From positions 1-6,692 of the forward strand of contig JAFGVZ010000188.1 of the NCBI GenBank assembly GCA_016937725.1: a DNA stretch of 6,692 nt, written 5' to 3'. Positions within the stretch are counted from its first letter, which is position 1. Each line of letters opens with the position of its first letter. Below the pieces are notes generated by a model. That model searched no databases. It was not told the DNA's origin and saw only the letters and a list, made by a program, of their open reading frames with translations. Below are positions 1 through 5,913 of this stretch, piece by piece. The position numbers were made by a program, and so were the translations under genes. The stretch comes from Paracoccaceae bacterium. GTDB taxonomy: Bacteria; Pseudomonadota; Alphaproteobacteria; Rhodobacterales; Rhodobacteraceae.

Positions 1-1095
1 CGCAGCATGGCGACCGATGTGAACATGGAGATGGATCAGCCGCCCAAGGTGGTGGCCGTCACCGGCTCTAACGGGAAATCCACGACCACGGCGCTGATCC
101 ACCATATCGTGACCGCTTTGGGCCGTCCCTGCCAGATGGCCGGGAATATCGGCACGGGCGTGTTGTCCATCGACCCGCCGCAAGAGGGCGAGGTGATCGT
201 GCTGGAATTGTCCAGCTATCAGACCGAACTTGCCCGCGCGCTGACGCCTGACATTGCCGTGTTCACGAACCTTTCACCCGACCATCTGGACCGGCATGGC
301 GGTATGGGCGGGTATTTCGCGGCCAAGCGGCGGCTCTTTGCCGAAGGCGGGCCGGACCGTGCGATTGTTGGCGTTGATGAAGTGGAAGGCTTGTTCATGG
401 CCGGCCAATTGTCCGAAGCGCGCGAGGATGGGCGCGTGATCCGCATTTCGTCCGGGCAAAAGCTGACCGGACCGGGTTGGAACGTCTATGCGCGGAAGGG
501 GTTTCTGGCCGAATACCGCGCCGGGCGTCAGGTTGCGTCGATAGACCTGCGCGCCATGCCGGGCCTGCCGGGCGCGCATAACCACCAGAATGCCTGCGCG
601 GCATATGCCGTGGCGCGCAGTTTGGGTGCCGCCCCTCGCGCGATCGAAGATGCGATGGCCAGTTTCACCGGCTTGCCGCATCGCAGCCAGTTGGTCGCAG
701 AGGCAGGCGGCGTGCGCTACATCAACGATTCCAAGGCCACCAATGCCGATAGTGCTGCCAAAGCCTTGCAGGCCTTCGACCGCATCCGCTGGATCGCGGG
801 CGGTTTGGGCAAGGACGGGGGTATCGCCGCGCTTGTGCCGCATCTGGGCCGCGTGACTAAAGCCTACCTGATTGGCCATTCTGCGCGCGACTTTGCGCTG
901 CAACTGGGCGAACACCCGCATGAGGTGTTTGACACGCTGGATCAGGCCACAGCCCGCGCCATGGCCGAGGCAGAACCCGGCGACACAGTGCTACTCGCCC
1001 CGGCGGCGGCGAGTTTCGACCAATTTCCGGATTTCGAAGCACGCGGCACCGCGTTCATCGCCGCCGTGCAGGCCGGGATTGCCACAGATGAATGA
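1..1095 (+). CDS. murD: UDP-N-acetylmuramoyl-L-alanine--D-glutamate ligase (MurD), 5' end missing
   Basis: MurD adds D-glutamate to UDP-MurNAc-L-Ala using ATP, a cytoplasmic step of peptidoglycan precursor synthesis. The frame is open from base 1, so the gene starts outside the window. About 364 codons are present against roughly 450-465 for the family, so the N-terminal UDP-binding domain is largely missing. Counting from the ATG at 7, visible motifs are the ATP-binding loop TGSNGKSTT (19-27), ELSSYQ (67-72), TNLSPDHLDRHG (87-98), the lysine of AAKRRL (K107) at the place of the carbamylated Mur-ligase lysine, HNHQNACAA (191-199), HRSQLV (225-230), NDSKATN (240-246) and the C-terminal APAAASFDQF (331-340). 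The ATG at 7 is internal, not the true start, because a ligase starting there would lack the UDP-binding domain. The last bases overlap the start of rarD, which implies cotranscription. I see no sign of decay. Confidence 0.96.
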   Translation, partial: RSMATDVNMEMDQPPKVVAVTGSNGKSTTTALIHHIVTALGRPCQMAGNIGTGVLSIDPPQEGEVIVLELSSYQTELARALTPDIAVFTNLSPDHLDRHGGMGGYFAAKRRLFAEGGPDRAIVGVDEVEGLFMAGQLSEAREDGRVIRISSGQKLTGPGWNVYARKGFLAEYRAGRQVASIDLRAMPGLPGAHNHQNACAAYAVARSLGAAPRAIEDAMASFTGLPHRSQLVAEAGGVRYINDSKATNADSAAKALQAFDRIRWIAGGLGKDGGIAALVPHLGRVTKAYLIGHSARDFALQLGEHPHEVFDTLDQATARAMAEAEPGDTVLLAPAAASFDQFPDFEARGTAFIAAVQAGIATDE

Positions 1096-1975
1096 AGACA
1101 CCCCGCGCGGCTTTGTCTTTGCGCTTGCGGCCTTTGCCATCTGGGGCATCTTGCCCTTTTACTTCCGGGCGCTTGGCCATGTGCCCACGCCCGAAGTGGT
1201 GGCGCACCGGGTCATCTGGGCCGTGCCTGTTGCATTGGGCTGGTTGTTGTGGCTAGGGCGCACGGCCGATTTGCGATTGGCCATCCGGACCCCGCGCATG
1301 TTGGGCATGGCCATGGTCACGGCGGCGCTGATCTCGCTCAATTGGGGCACCTATGTGTGGCTGATCCAGTCGGGCCAAGCGATGAATGCGGCTTTGGGCT
1401 ATTATATCAACCCCATTTTCAGTGTGTTTCTGGGGGCGATCTTTCTGGGCGAACGGCTCAGCCTGCGCCAATGGGGGGCCGTGACATTGGCCATTGCGGC
1501 GGTGCTGGTTCTGACTATAGACGCCGGAAGCCTGCCCATCGGTGCGCTGGTGCTGGTCTTTTCTTGGGGCGGCTATGCTTTTTTCAAACGCGCCTTGCCC
1601 ATTGGGCCGAACCAAGGCTTCGCGCTGGAAGCGCTGATCCTTCTGCCCTTCGCGATCGGCTTCATGGCATGGCAGGCAGGGCGGGGCCAGCTATTTGCTA
1701 CGCAGGCGGGGGCGGTGGATTGGGCGCTGCTGCTGGGCTGTGGGTTGATCACGGCTGTTCCGCTTATCCTCTATGCCAATGCCGCCAAGGGCTTGCGGCT
1801 GTCGACCATCGCCATTTCGGGTTATGCGATCCCCACGATCATTTTCCTGATCTCCGTTCTGGCCTTCAAGGAACCCTTTGATGGTGCGCGTCTTGTCGCC
1901 TTTCCCATGATCTGGGCGGCGATGGCGCTCTATATCTCGGAAGTGTTGCGCAAGCGGCGCGCGGTGCAGGCTTGA
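1088..1975 (+). CDS. rarD: EamA-family transporter of the RarD type
   Basis: A 295-residue inner-membrane protein of the drug/metabolite transporter superfamily with about ten hydrophobic segments. RarD-like features are WGILPFYFRALG near 19-30, EVVAHRVIW (36-44), NWGTYVWLIQSG (85-96), ALGYYINPIFSVFLG (102-116), GERLSLRQW (121-129), AVPLILYANAAKGLRLSTI (223-241) and IPTIIFLISVLAF (248-260). Length and motif order fit RarD well. The family's substrate is not firmly established; the name comes from a chloramphenicol-sensitivity phenotype in other bacteria. The start at 1088 overlaps the murD stop by 8 bases. A GGGA at 1075-1078 inside murD lies about 9 bases upstream as a possible ribosome binding site. 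The frame runs open further upstream into murD, but the protein homology begins only at this ATG. The tight overlap suggests expression with murD; a role in cell-wall synthesis is only inferred from position. Confidence 0.92.
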   Translation: MNEDTPRGFVFALAAFAIWGILPFYFRALGHVPTPEVVAHRVIWAVPVALGWLLWLGRTADLRLAIRTPRMLGMAMVTAALISLNWGTYVWLIQSGQAMNAALGYYINPIFSVFLGAIFLGERLSLRQWGAVTLAIAAVLVLTIDAGSLPIGALVLVFSWGGYAFFKRALPIGPNQGFALEALILLPFAIGFMAWQAGRGQLFATQAGAVDWALLLGCGLITAVPLILYANAAKGLRLSTIAISGYAIPTIIFLISVLAFKEPFDGARLVAFPMIWAAMALYISEVLRKRRAVQA

Positions 1976-1999
1976 CGGTCGCGTCGGCTCTGTCAGTCT

Positions 2000-2006
2000 G
2001 GGGAAG
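2000..2006 (+). promoter_or_regulatory. Ribosome binding site deciding the start of the cyclotransferase-like gene
   Basis: GGGGAAG lies directly before the ATG at 2007 and 6 bases before a second in-frame ATG at 2013. From its GGGGA core the spacing is 2 bases to the first ATG and 8 to the second. Normal Shine-Dalgarno spacing therefore favours 2013. Confidence 0.5.
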
Positions 2007-2012
2007 ATGAAA

Positions 2013-2435
2013 ATGACCTTGATTGCCCTGATCCTGCTGGTTGCGCTGTGGTTTGCGATCACCCGCGCGCCGTTCTTCCTGCCGCCAACAGATGCCGCCA
2101 CGCCCGCGCCGCCCGATGGGCCGGCCTTGGTGTTTGGCTTTGCCACGTTGACCAATCCGTTGGTGCGCTTGGTCGTGGTCGGGCGCTGGGTGTCGGCAAG
2201 CCCCGCGCAATTGCGCGGATGGCAGCGCGGGCAGGGGCGCGATATTGTTGAAGGGGTCGATATGGTTCTGGACGGGGTGGTGTTTCGCGTGACCCCGGCA
2301 GAAATGCAGCGTCTGGACCGATACGAGCGCACGGGCCGCAAATACCGCCGCGACCTGATGGTTCTGGAAGATGGCCAAAGCGCATGGGTTTACCGCCTGA
2401 TCGGCGCGGGCGGGTTAAGCGCGGTAGAGGATTGA
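2013..2435 (+). CDS. Membrane-anchored gamma-glutamylcyclotransferase (AIG2-like) family protein
   Basis: Small protein (140 residues from 2013, 142 from the ATG at 2007) assigned to the gamma-glutamylcyclotransferase/AIG2-like fold. Numbering from 2007, a hydrophobic stretch (about 4-18) is followed by a Pro/Ala-rich linker (21-39). Then come a glycine-type motif FGFATLTN (43-50) in the place of the usual FGYGSLVN, DGVVFRVT (89-96), and RLDRYERTGRKYRR (102-115). E107 is the expected catalytic glutamate, and the family's LD-x-Y-E...Y-x-R pattern is intact. AWVYRL (126-131) fits the last strand. Known family members cyclise gamma-glutamyl amines to 5-oxoproline plus the free amine; the substrate here is unknown. 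There is no lipobox and no clear cleavage site, so the N-terminus is probably an anchor, with topology unresolved. It lies 31-37 bases after rarD and 2 bases before the amidoligase, suggesting a joint function with the latter. Family call fairly sure, activity less so. Confidence 0.78.
   Translation: MTLIALILLVALWFAITRAPFFLPPTDAATPAPPDGPALVFGFATLTNPLVRLVVVGRWVSASPAQLRGWQRGQGRDIVEGVDMVLDGVVFRVTPAEMQRLDRYERTGRKYRRDLMVLEDGQSAWVYRLIGAGGLSAVED
2426..2431 (+). promoter_or_regulatory. Ribosome binding site of the amidoligase gene
   Basis: AGAGGA lies within the last codons of the preceding gene, 6 bases before the ATG at 2438. It supports that start over the longer in-frame ATG at 2384, which would overlap the cyclotransferase-like gene by about 50 bases and add an unrelated arginine-rich leader. 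Confidence 0.55.
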
Positions 2436-2437
2436 GC

Positions 2438-3394
2438 ATGGACAACCTGCATACCGCTTTGCCCCGTGATCGTTTCCTGCCCTTGCCCGATCATCAGGGC
2501 CCAAGTGCAGGCCGCAAAACCGGGATAGAGGTGGAATTCGCGGGCCTCTCGCCCGAAGAGGCCGCAGAGATCGTGCGCGCCGAATGGGGCGGCACGATCA
2601 CCCGCGAGGGCCCACGCGATCTGGTCGTGACCGGTGGGCGATTGGGCCAGGTGAAGGTGGAACTGGACATTACCCTGAAAAACGCTTGGGTCGAGGAGAT
2701 GGCCGCCGACATTCTGGGCGATCTTGTCCCGGTCGAGATTGTGACAGCGCCTTTGGCGCAAGACGACCTGCCGCAGGTTGATGCGCTTTTGGTCAAACTG
2801 GCACAGGCAGGGGCCGAGGGATCGCGCGCGCATATCGCCTATGGCTTCGGGGTGCATCTGAACCCGGAGCGCCCCAATGACGCGGCGACGGTGGCGATTG
2901 CCCGCGCCTATGCGCTGCTGGAAGACTGGTTGCGCGCCTCTGACCCGCTGGACCCCGCGCGCCGGGTGTTGCCGTTTATCGACCCGTGGCCGCGCGCGCT
3001 GGTCGATGGGCTGGCCGGGGCCGAGGGCTGGTTACTGGCCGACCTTGGCCGTGCTTATGCGCAGCTTGCGCCCTCGCGCGGCTACGGGCTGGACCTGTTG
3101 CCGCTGTTGCAAGACGCTTGCCCTGACACGCTGGCGGATGTGCCCGAGGACCAGTTGAAAGGCGGTCGTCCGACCTTTCACTACCGCCTGCCCGAAACCC
3201 GGCTGGACGAGGCGGATTGGTCCTTGGCCTATGAGTGGAACCGCTGGTGGGTGGTCGAAGCGGTTGCTGCCGATGCCGTGCTTTTGGGCGCGTTGGCGCA
3301 GGATTGGCAGGACTACCGCGCTGCCCTGACCACCATGCGCGGCGATTGGCTGGAACGGGTGACTGATCGGCTGACGGATGTGCAGCTTGGCTAA
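2438..3394 (+). CDS. Amidoligase-family protein (glutamine-synthetase-like COOH-NH2 ligase)
   Basis: A 318-residue soluble protein resembling the amidoligase family (Pfam Amidoligase_2), a branch of the glutamine-synthetase/guanido-kinase fold predicted to join a carboxylate to an amine with ATP. Visible motifs are KTGIEVEFAGL (27-37) with acidic residues E31 and E33 in the usual metal-binding place, KVELDITLKN (73-82) with E75 and D77, PVEIVTAPL (98-106) with E100, FGVHLNPE (137-144) with H140, and KGGRPTFHYRLPET (241-254) with R244. This set matches the conserved acidic, histidine and arginine positions of the fold, so the enzyme looks intact. No experimentally defined substrate is known to me for this subgroup. 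The start is supported by AGAGGA at 2426. Only 2 bases separate it from the cyclotransferase-like gene. Its stop overlaps the stop of the convergent gene by 4 bases. No glutamine amidotransferase, which I recall as a common partner, is present in the window. Confidence 0.85.
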   Translation: MDNLHTALPRDRFLPLPDHQGPSAGRKTGIEVEFAGLSPEEAAEIVRAEWGGTITREGPRDLVVTGGRLGQVKVELDITLKNAWVEEMAADILGDLVPVEIVTAPLAQDDLPQVDALLVKLAQAGAEGSRAHIAYGFGVHLNPERPNDAATVAIARAYALLEDWLRASDPLDPARRVLPFIDPWPRALVDGLAGAEGWLLADLGRAYAQLAPSRGYGLDLLPLLQDACPDTLADVPEDQLKGGRPTFHYRLPETRLDEADWSLAYEWNRWWVVEAVAADAVLLGALAQDWQDYRAALTTMRGDWLERVTDRLTDVQLG

Positions 3395-3768
3395 ATGCCG
3401 TCGAGGCGCGCGATGCTTGCCCAATCCAATGTCAGGATTCTGGCCTGTTCTTCCCGCACGCCTGCTTCATCCAACCCCGTATCGCACCACGTGCCGCTGA
3501 GGGTTTGGAAGGATTTGCGCGACGGCATGTCTGTGCCCGCCGCCACGATGACGGCGCATAAATCTGGCAAACCGCGCGACAAGCAGACGTGCCGCAGCGC
3601 AGCCAGCATCGGGGCCATGTTGCGTGCATAGCTGGGTTTTTTGCCAAGCATCACGGCCAAGTCAGCATATGTCAAAAGACGCGCACCGTTACGGCACGCG
3701 TCTTGGGCATAAATCTCAACGGCGTATTCCGCCAAAGCAAGTGCCTTGGCGCCGTGTTTATTGGTCAA
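3391..3768 (-). CDS. Uncharacterised 125-residue protein following rpoD
   Basis: I do not recognise a named gene. The frame runs from a TTG at 3768-3766, inside the end of rpoD (11-base overlap), to a TAG at 3393-3391. No Shine-Dalgarno sequence or in-frame ATG lies nearby, so translation may depend on ribosomes finishing rpoD; a second in-frame TTG 11 codons in (about 3735) is an alternative. The protein has a helical N-terminus (5-28), LLTYADLAVMLGKKP (31-45), then ARNMAPMLAALRHVC (48-62), GLPDLCAVIVAAG (66-78), MPSRKSF (81-87) and a C-terminal ILTLDW (111-116). From memory, the order 'Y-x-x-LA-x-x-LG ... LP-x-L-x-x-x-V ... G-x-P-S-x-x-F ... DW' resembles a small winged-helix-like domain seen in assorted bacterial proteins, some near restriction genes; this is a weak inference. 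No signal peptide or membrane segment is visible. Base composition matches the neighbours. Confidence 0.72.
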   Translation of the reverse strand: MTNKHGAKALALAEYAVEIYAQDACRNGARLLTYADLAVMLGKKPSYARNMAPMLAALRHVCLSRGLPDLCAVIVAAGTDMPSRKSFQTLSGTWCDTGLDEAGVREEQARILTLDWASIARLDGI

Positions 3769-5749
3769 GGAAGCTGCGCAATTTCCGCGAGCGCGACGGG
3801 TGCTTCAGCTTGCGCAGCGCCTTCGCCTCAATCTGGCGAATACGTTCGCGTGTCACGCTGAATTGCTGGCCCACTTCTTCCAGCGTGTGGTCGGTGTTCA
3901 TGCCAATGCCAAAGCGCATGCGCAGCACGCGTTCCTCTCGCGGGGTGAGGGATGACAGAACCCGCGTCGTGGTTTCGCGCAGATTGTCCTGAATCGCCGA
4001 ATCGAGGGGCAGAAGCGCGTTCTTGTCTTCGATGAAATCGCCAAGCTGGCTGTCTTCCTCGTCACCAATAGGTGTTTCCAGCGAAATCGGTTCCTTGGCG
4101 ATTTTCATCACCTTGCGAACCTTATCCAGCGGCATTTGCAGCTTTTCGGCCAGTTCTTCCGAAGTGGGTTCGCGCCCGATTTCGTGCAGCATCTGGCGAC
4201 CGGTCCGCACCAGCTTGTTGATCGTTTCGATCATATGCACCGGAATGCGGATGGTGCGCGCCTGATCGGCAATTGATCGGGTGATGGCCTGACGGATCCA
4301 CCATGTCGCATAGGTGCTGAACTTGTAGCCACGGCGGTATTCGAACTTGTCCACCGCCTTCATCAGACCGATATTGCCTTCCTGAATAAGATCAAGGAAT
4401 TGCAATCCGCGGTTGGTATATTTCTTGGCGATCGAGATCACCAGACGCAGGTTTGCCTCGACCATTTCTTTCTTGGCCTGACGGGCTTCTTTTTCGCCCT
4501 TCTGCACCTGCGCGACAATGCGGCGGTATTCGTTGATATCGACACCGACATATTGGCCGACCTGCGCCATGTCGGCACGCAACTCTTCCACCTTGTCGCG
4601 CGACCGTTCCATCAGCGCCTGCCAGCCGCGACCGGGCTTTTCTTCCATACGGTCACACCAGGTCGGGTCCAGTTCCGAGCCGCGATATTCGTCGATGAAT
4701 TCGCGCCGGTTAATACGGGCCTGATCGGCCAGCTTCACCATGGCGCTATCAATCGACATGATCCGCTTGTTGATGCCGTAAAGCTGATCGACCAGCGCTT
4801 CGATGCGGTTGTTATGCAGGTGAAGCGAGTTCACCATCTCGACAATTTCGCTGCGCAGCTTCTGATATTGCTGTTCTTGGGCGCTGCTGAACTTACCAGC
4901 TTCGCGCAAGGTGGCGTCTATGCGGGCATCCTGCATTTCCGACAGGCGTTCATAATCGTCCGCAATGCGGTCCAGCGTTTCCAAAACGCGCGGCTTGAGG
5001 GCGGCTTCCATTGCCGACAGCGACAGGTTGGAATGCTCGTCATCCTCGTCGTCATCATCGTTCCGGACAATGGGGTTGCCGTCTGCGTCCAATTCCTGCT
5101 CTGCGCTGCGCTCGCGCTTTGGTTCGGAATTACCGCCGCCCAGCCCATCGGTGACAGGCACGCCTTCTTCTTCATCAAGCGAGTTGCCGAAGGTGGTTTC
5201 CAGATCGATCACGTCGCGCAGCAAAACATCTTCGTTCAGCAATTCGTCACGCCAAATGGTGATTGCCTGAAAGGTCAGCGGACTTTCGCACAGGCCCGCA
5301 ATCATGGTGTTGCGCCCGGCTTCGATCCGCTTGGCGATGGCAATCTCGCCTTCGCGCGACAAAAGCTCGACCGACCCCATTTCGCGCAGATACATGCGCA
5401 CCGGGTCATCGGTCCGGTCCAAGGTTTCCGACCCGGACGAGGTGGCAACGGTCACTTCACGCGCGCCCGACACTTCGACCAATTCGCCGCCTTTGCCGTC
5501 GTCTCCGTCGCCTTCGTCGTCATCCTCGACAACGTTGACCCCCATTTCCGACAGCATCGACATCACGTCTTCGATCTGTTCGGACGCGACCTGCTCGGGC
5601 GGTAGGGCTTTGTTAAGCTGCTCGTAAGTGATGTAACCGCGCTCTTTCGCCTGCGCGATCATCTTCTTGATCGAGGCTTGGCTGACGGTTTGGGATTCTT
5701 CAACTTCCATATCGTCGTTGCGAGTGTCGTCAGTATCTTTGGCGGCCAT
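3758..5749 (-). CDS. rpoD: RNA polymerase primary sigma factor RpoD (sigma-70)
   Basis: This housekeeping sigma factor directs RNA polymerase to -10/-35 promoters. The 663-residue protein is complete. Region 1.1 covers about 20-75, followed by an acidic linker. Region 1.2 is DDPVRMYLREMG (114-125). A long non-conserved insert (about 165-395) contains an acidic run (230-238). Region 2 holds NLRLVISIAKKYTNRGLQFL (433-452), DLIQEGNIGLMKAVDKFEYR (453-472), YKFSTYATWWIRQAITR (475-491, with the aromatic residues used in -10 recognition and melting) and RTIRIPVHMIETINK (498-512). Region 3 spans about 513-590. Region 4 has LTPREERVLRMRFG (601-614) and the -35-binding helix-turn-helix TLEEVGQQFSVTRERIRQIE (622-641). 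The ATG at 5749 has GGGAG 5 bases upstream. It lies 158 bases after dnaG and overlaps the following gene by 11 bases. All sigma regions appear intact. Confidence 0.98.
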   Translation of the reverse strand: MAAKDTDDTRNDDMEVEESQTVSQASIKKMIAQAKERGYITYEQLNKALPPEQVASEQIEDVMSMLSEMGVNVVEDDDEGDGDDGKGGELVEVSGAREVTVATSSGSETLDRTDDPVRMYLREMGSVELLSREGEIAIAKRIEAGRNTMIAGLCESPLTFQAITIWRDELLNEDVLLRDVIDLETTFGNSLDEEEGVPVTDGLGGGNSEPKRERSAEQELDADGNPIVRNDDDDEDDEHSNLSLSAMEAALKPRVLETLDRIADDYERLSEMQDARIDATLREAGKFSSAQEQQYQKLRSEIVEMVNSLHLHNNRIEALVDQLYGINKRIMSIDSAMVKLADQARINRREFIDEYRGSELDPTWCDRMEEKPGRGWQALMERSRDKVEELRADMAQVGQYVGVDINEYRRIVAQVQKGEKEARQAKKEMVEANLRLVISIAKKYTNRGLQFLDLIQEGNIGLMKAVDKFEYRRGYKFSTYATWWIRQAITRSIADQARTIRIPVHMIETINKLVRTGRQMLHEIGREPTSEELAEKLQMPLDKVRKVMKIAKEPISLETPIGDEEDSQLGDFIEDKNALLPLDSAIQDNLRETTTRVLSSLTPREERVLRMRFGIGMNTDHTLEEVGQQFSVTRERIRQIEAKALRKLKHPSRSRKLRSFLDQ

Positions 5750-5754
5750 GGAAG

Positions 5755-5759
5755 CTCCC
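5755..5759 (-). promoter_or_regulatory. Ribosome binding site of rpoD
   Basis: On the minus strand GGGAG lies 5 bases before the ATG at 5749, a normal spacing that fixes the rpoD start. Confidence 0.6.
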
Positions 5760-5830
5760 GAGGTAAATGCGAAGATGAGCGGCCCGGTTCACGCGAATCG
5801 GGGCAGGGCGCATCAGTGCTGACTAGGATG

Positions 5831-5856
5831 TAGGGGCAGATTGCCGGATTTTCCAG
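5831..5856 (-). promoter_or_regulatory. Candidate heat-shock-type (RpoH) promoter for rpoD
   Basis: Read on the minus strand, CTGGAA (5856-5851) is followed after 14 bases by CCCCTA (5836-5831). This resembles the RpoH pattern CTTGAA then CCCCAT in E. coli, with one mismatch in the -35 part and an imperfect -10 part. Transcription would start near 5824, giving a leader of about 75 bases. Heat-inducible promoters in front of rpoD are known in other proteobacteria. The match is weak. I saw no convincing sigma-70 promoter elsewhere in the 158-base spacer. Confidence 0.25.
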
Positions 5857-5881
5857 TTATGCCGTGCAGATTTGGTCTCTT

Positions 5882-5913
5882 AAGTCACCGCTATCGTTAC
5901 GAATCGGTCACTT
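5882..5913. repeat. Imperfect inverted repeat over the dnaG stop codon
   Basis: On the plus strand AAGTCACCG (5882-5890) and CGGTCACTT (5905-5913) form nine-base arms that pair at eight positions, with a 14-base loop. The dnaG stop codon (5910-5908) lies in one arm. On the plus strand the second arm runs into a T tract (5912-5917), like an intrinsic terminator for antisense transcripts. On the coding (minus) strand there is no U tract after the stem, so termination of dnaG transcripts here is unlikely; a processing or stabilising hairpin between dnaG and rpoD is possible. Confidence 0.35.

Noticed and set aside
274..921. A 215-codon open frame on the minus strand opposite murD
   Set aside because: It is antisense to clear MurD motifs, the product is low in recognisable structure, and it is explained by GC-rich codon bias.
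872..1087. Upstream extension of the rarD frame into murD
   Set aside because: The extra 72 residues are Arg/Pro-rich out-of-frame MurD sequence, and RarD homology starts at the ATG at 1088.
1249..1881. A 210-codon open frame overlapping rarD in another plus-strand frame
   Set aside because: It is rich in Gly, Ala, His and Arg with no domain pattern, while the rarD frame shows full family motifs and membrane segments.
1691..2378. Minus-strand open frames opposite the rarD end and the cyclotransferase-like gene
   Set aside because: There is no ribosome binding site or domain, and the composition is typical of antisense shadow frames.
4400..5605. A 401-codon open frame on the plus strand opposite rpoD
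   Set aside because: It lies entirely antisense to the well-conserved rpoD gene. Its translation has no recognisable domain, and long antisense frames are common in high-GC genes.
5750..5907. A sigma-70 promoter for rpoD in the spacer
   Set aside because: No pair of -35 and -10 boxes with acceptable match and 16-18 base spacing was found by eye, so none is reported beyond the weak RpoH-like candidate.
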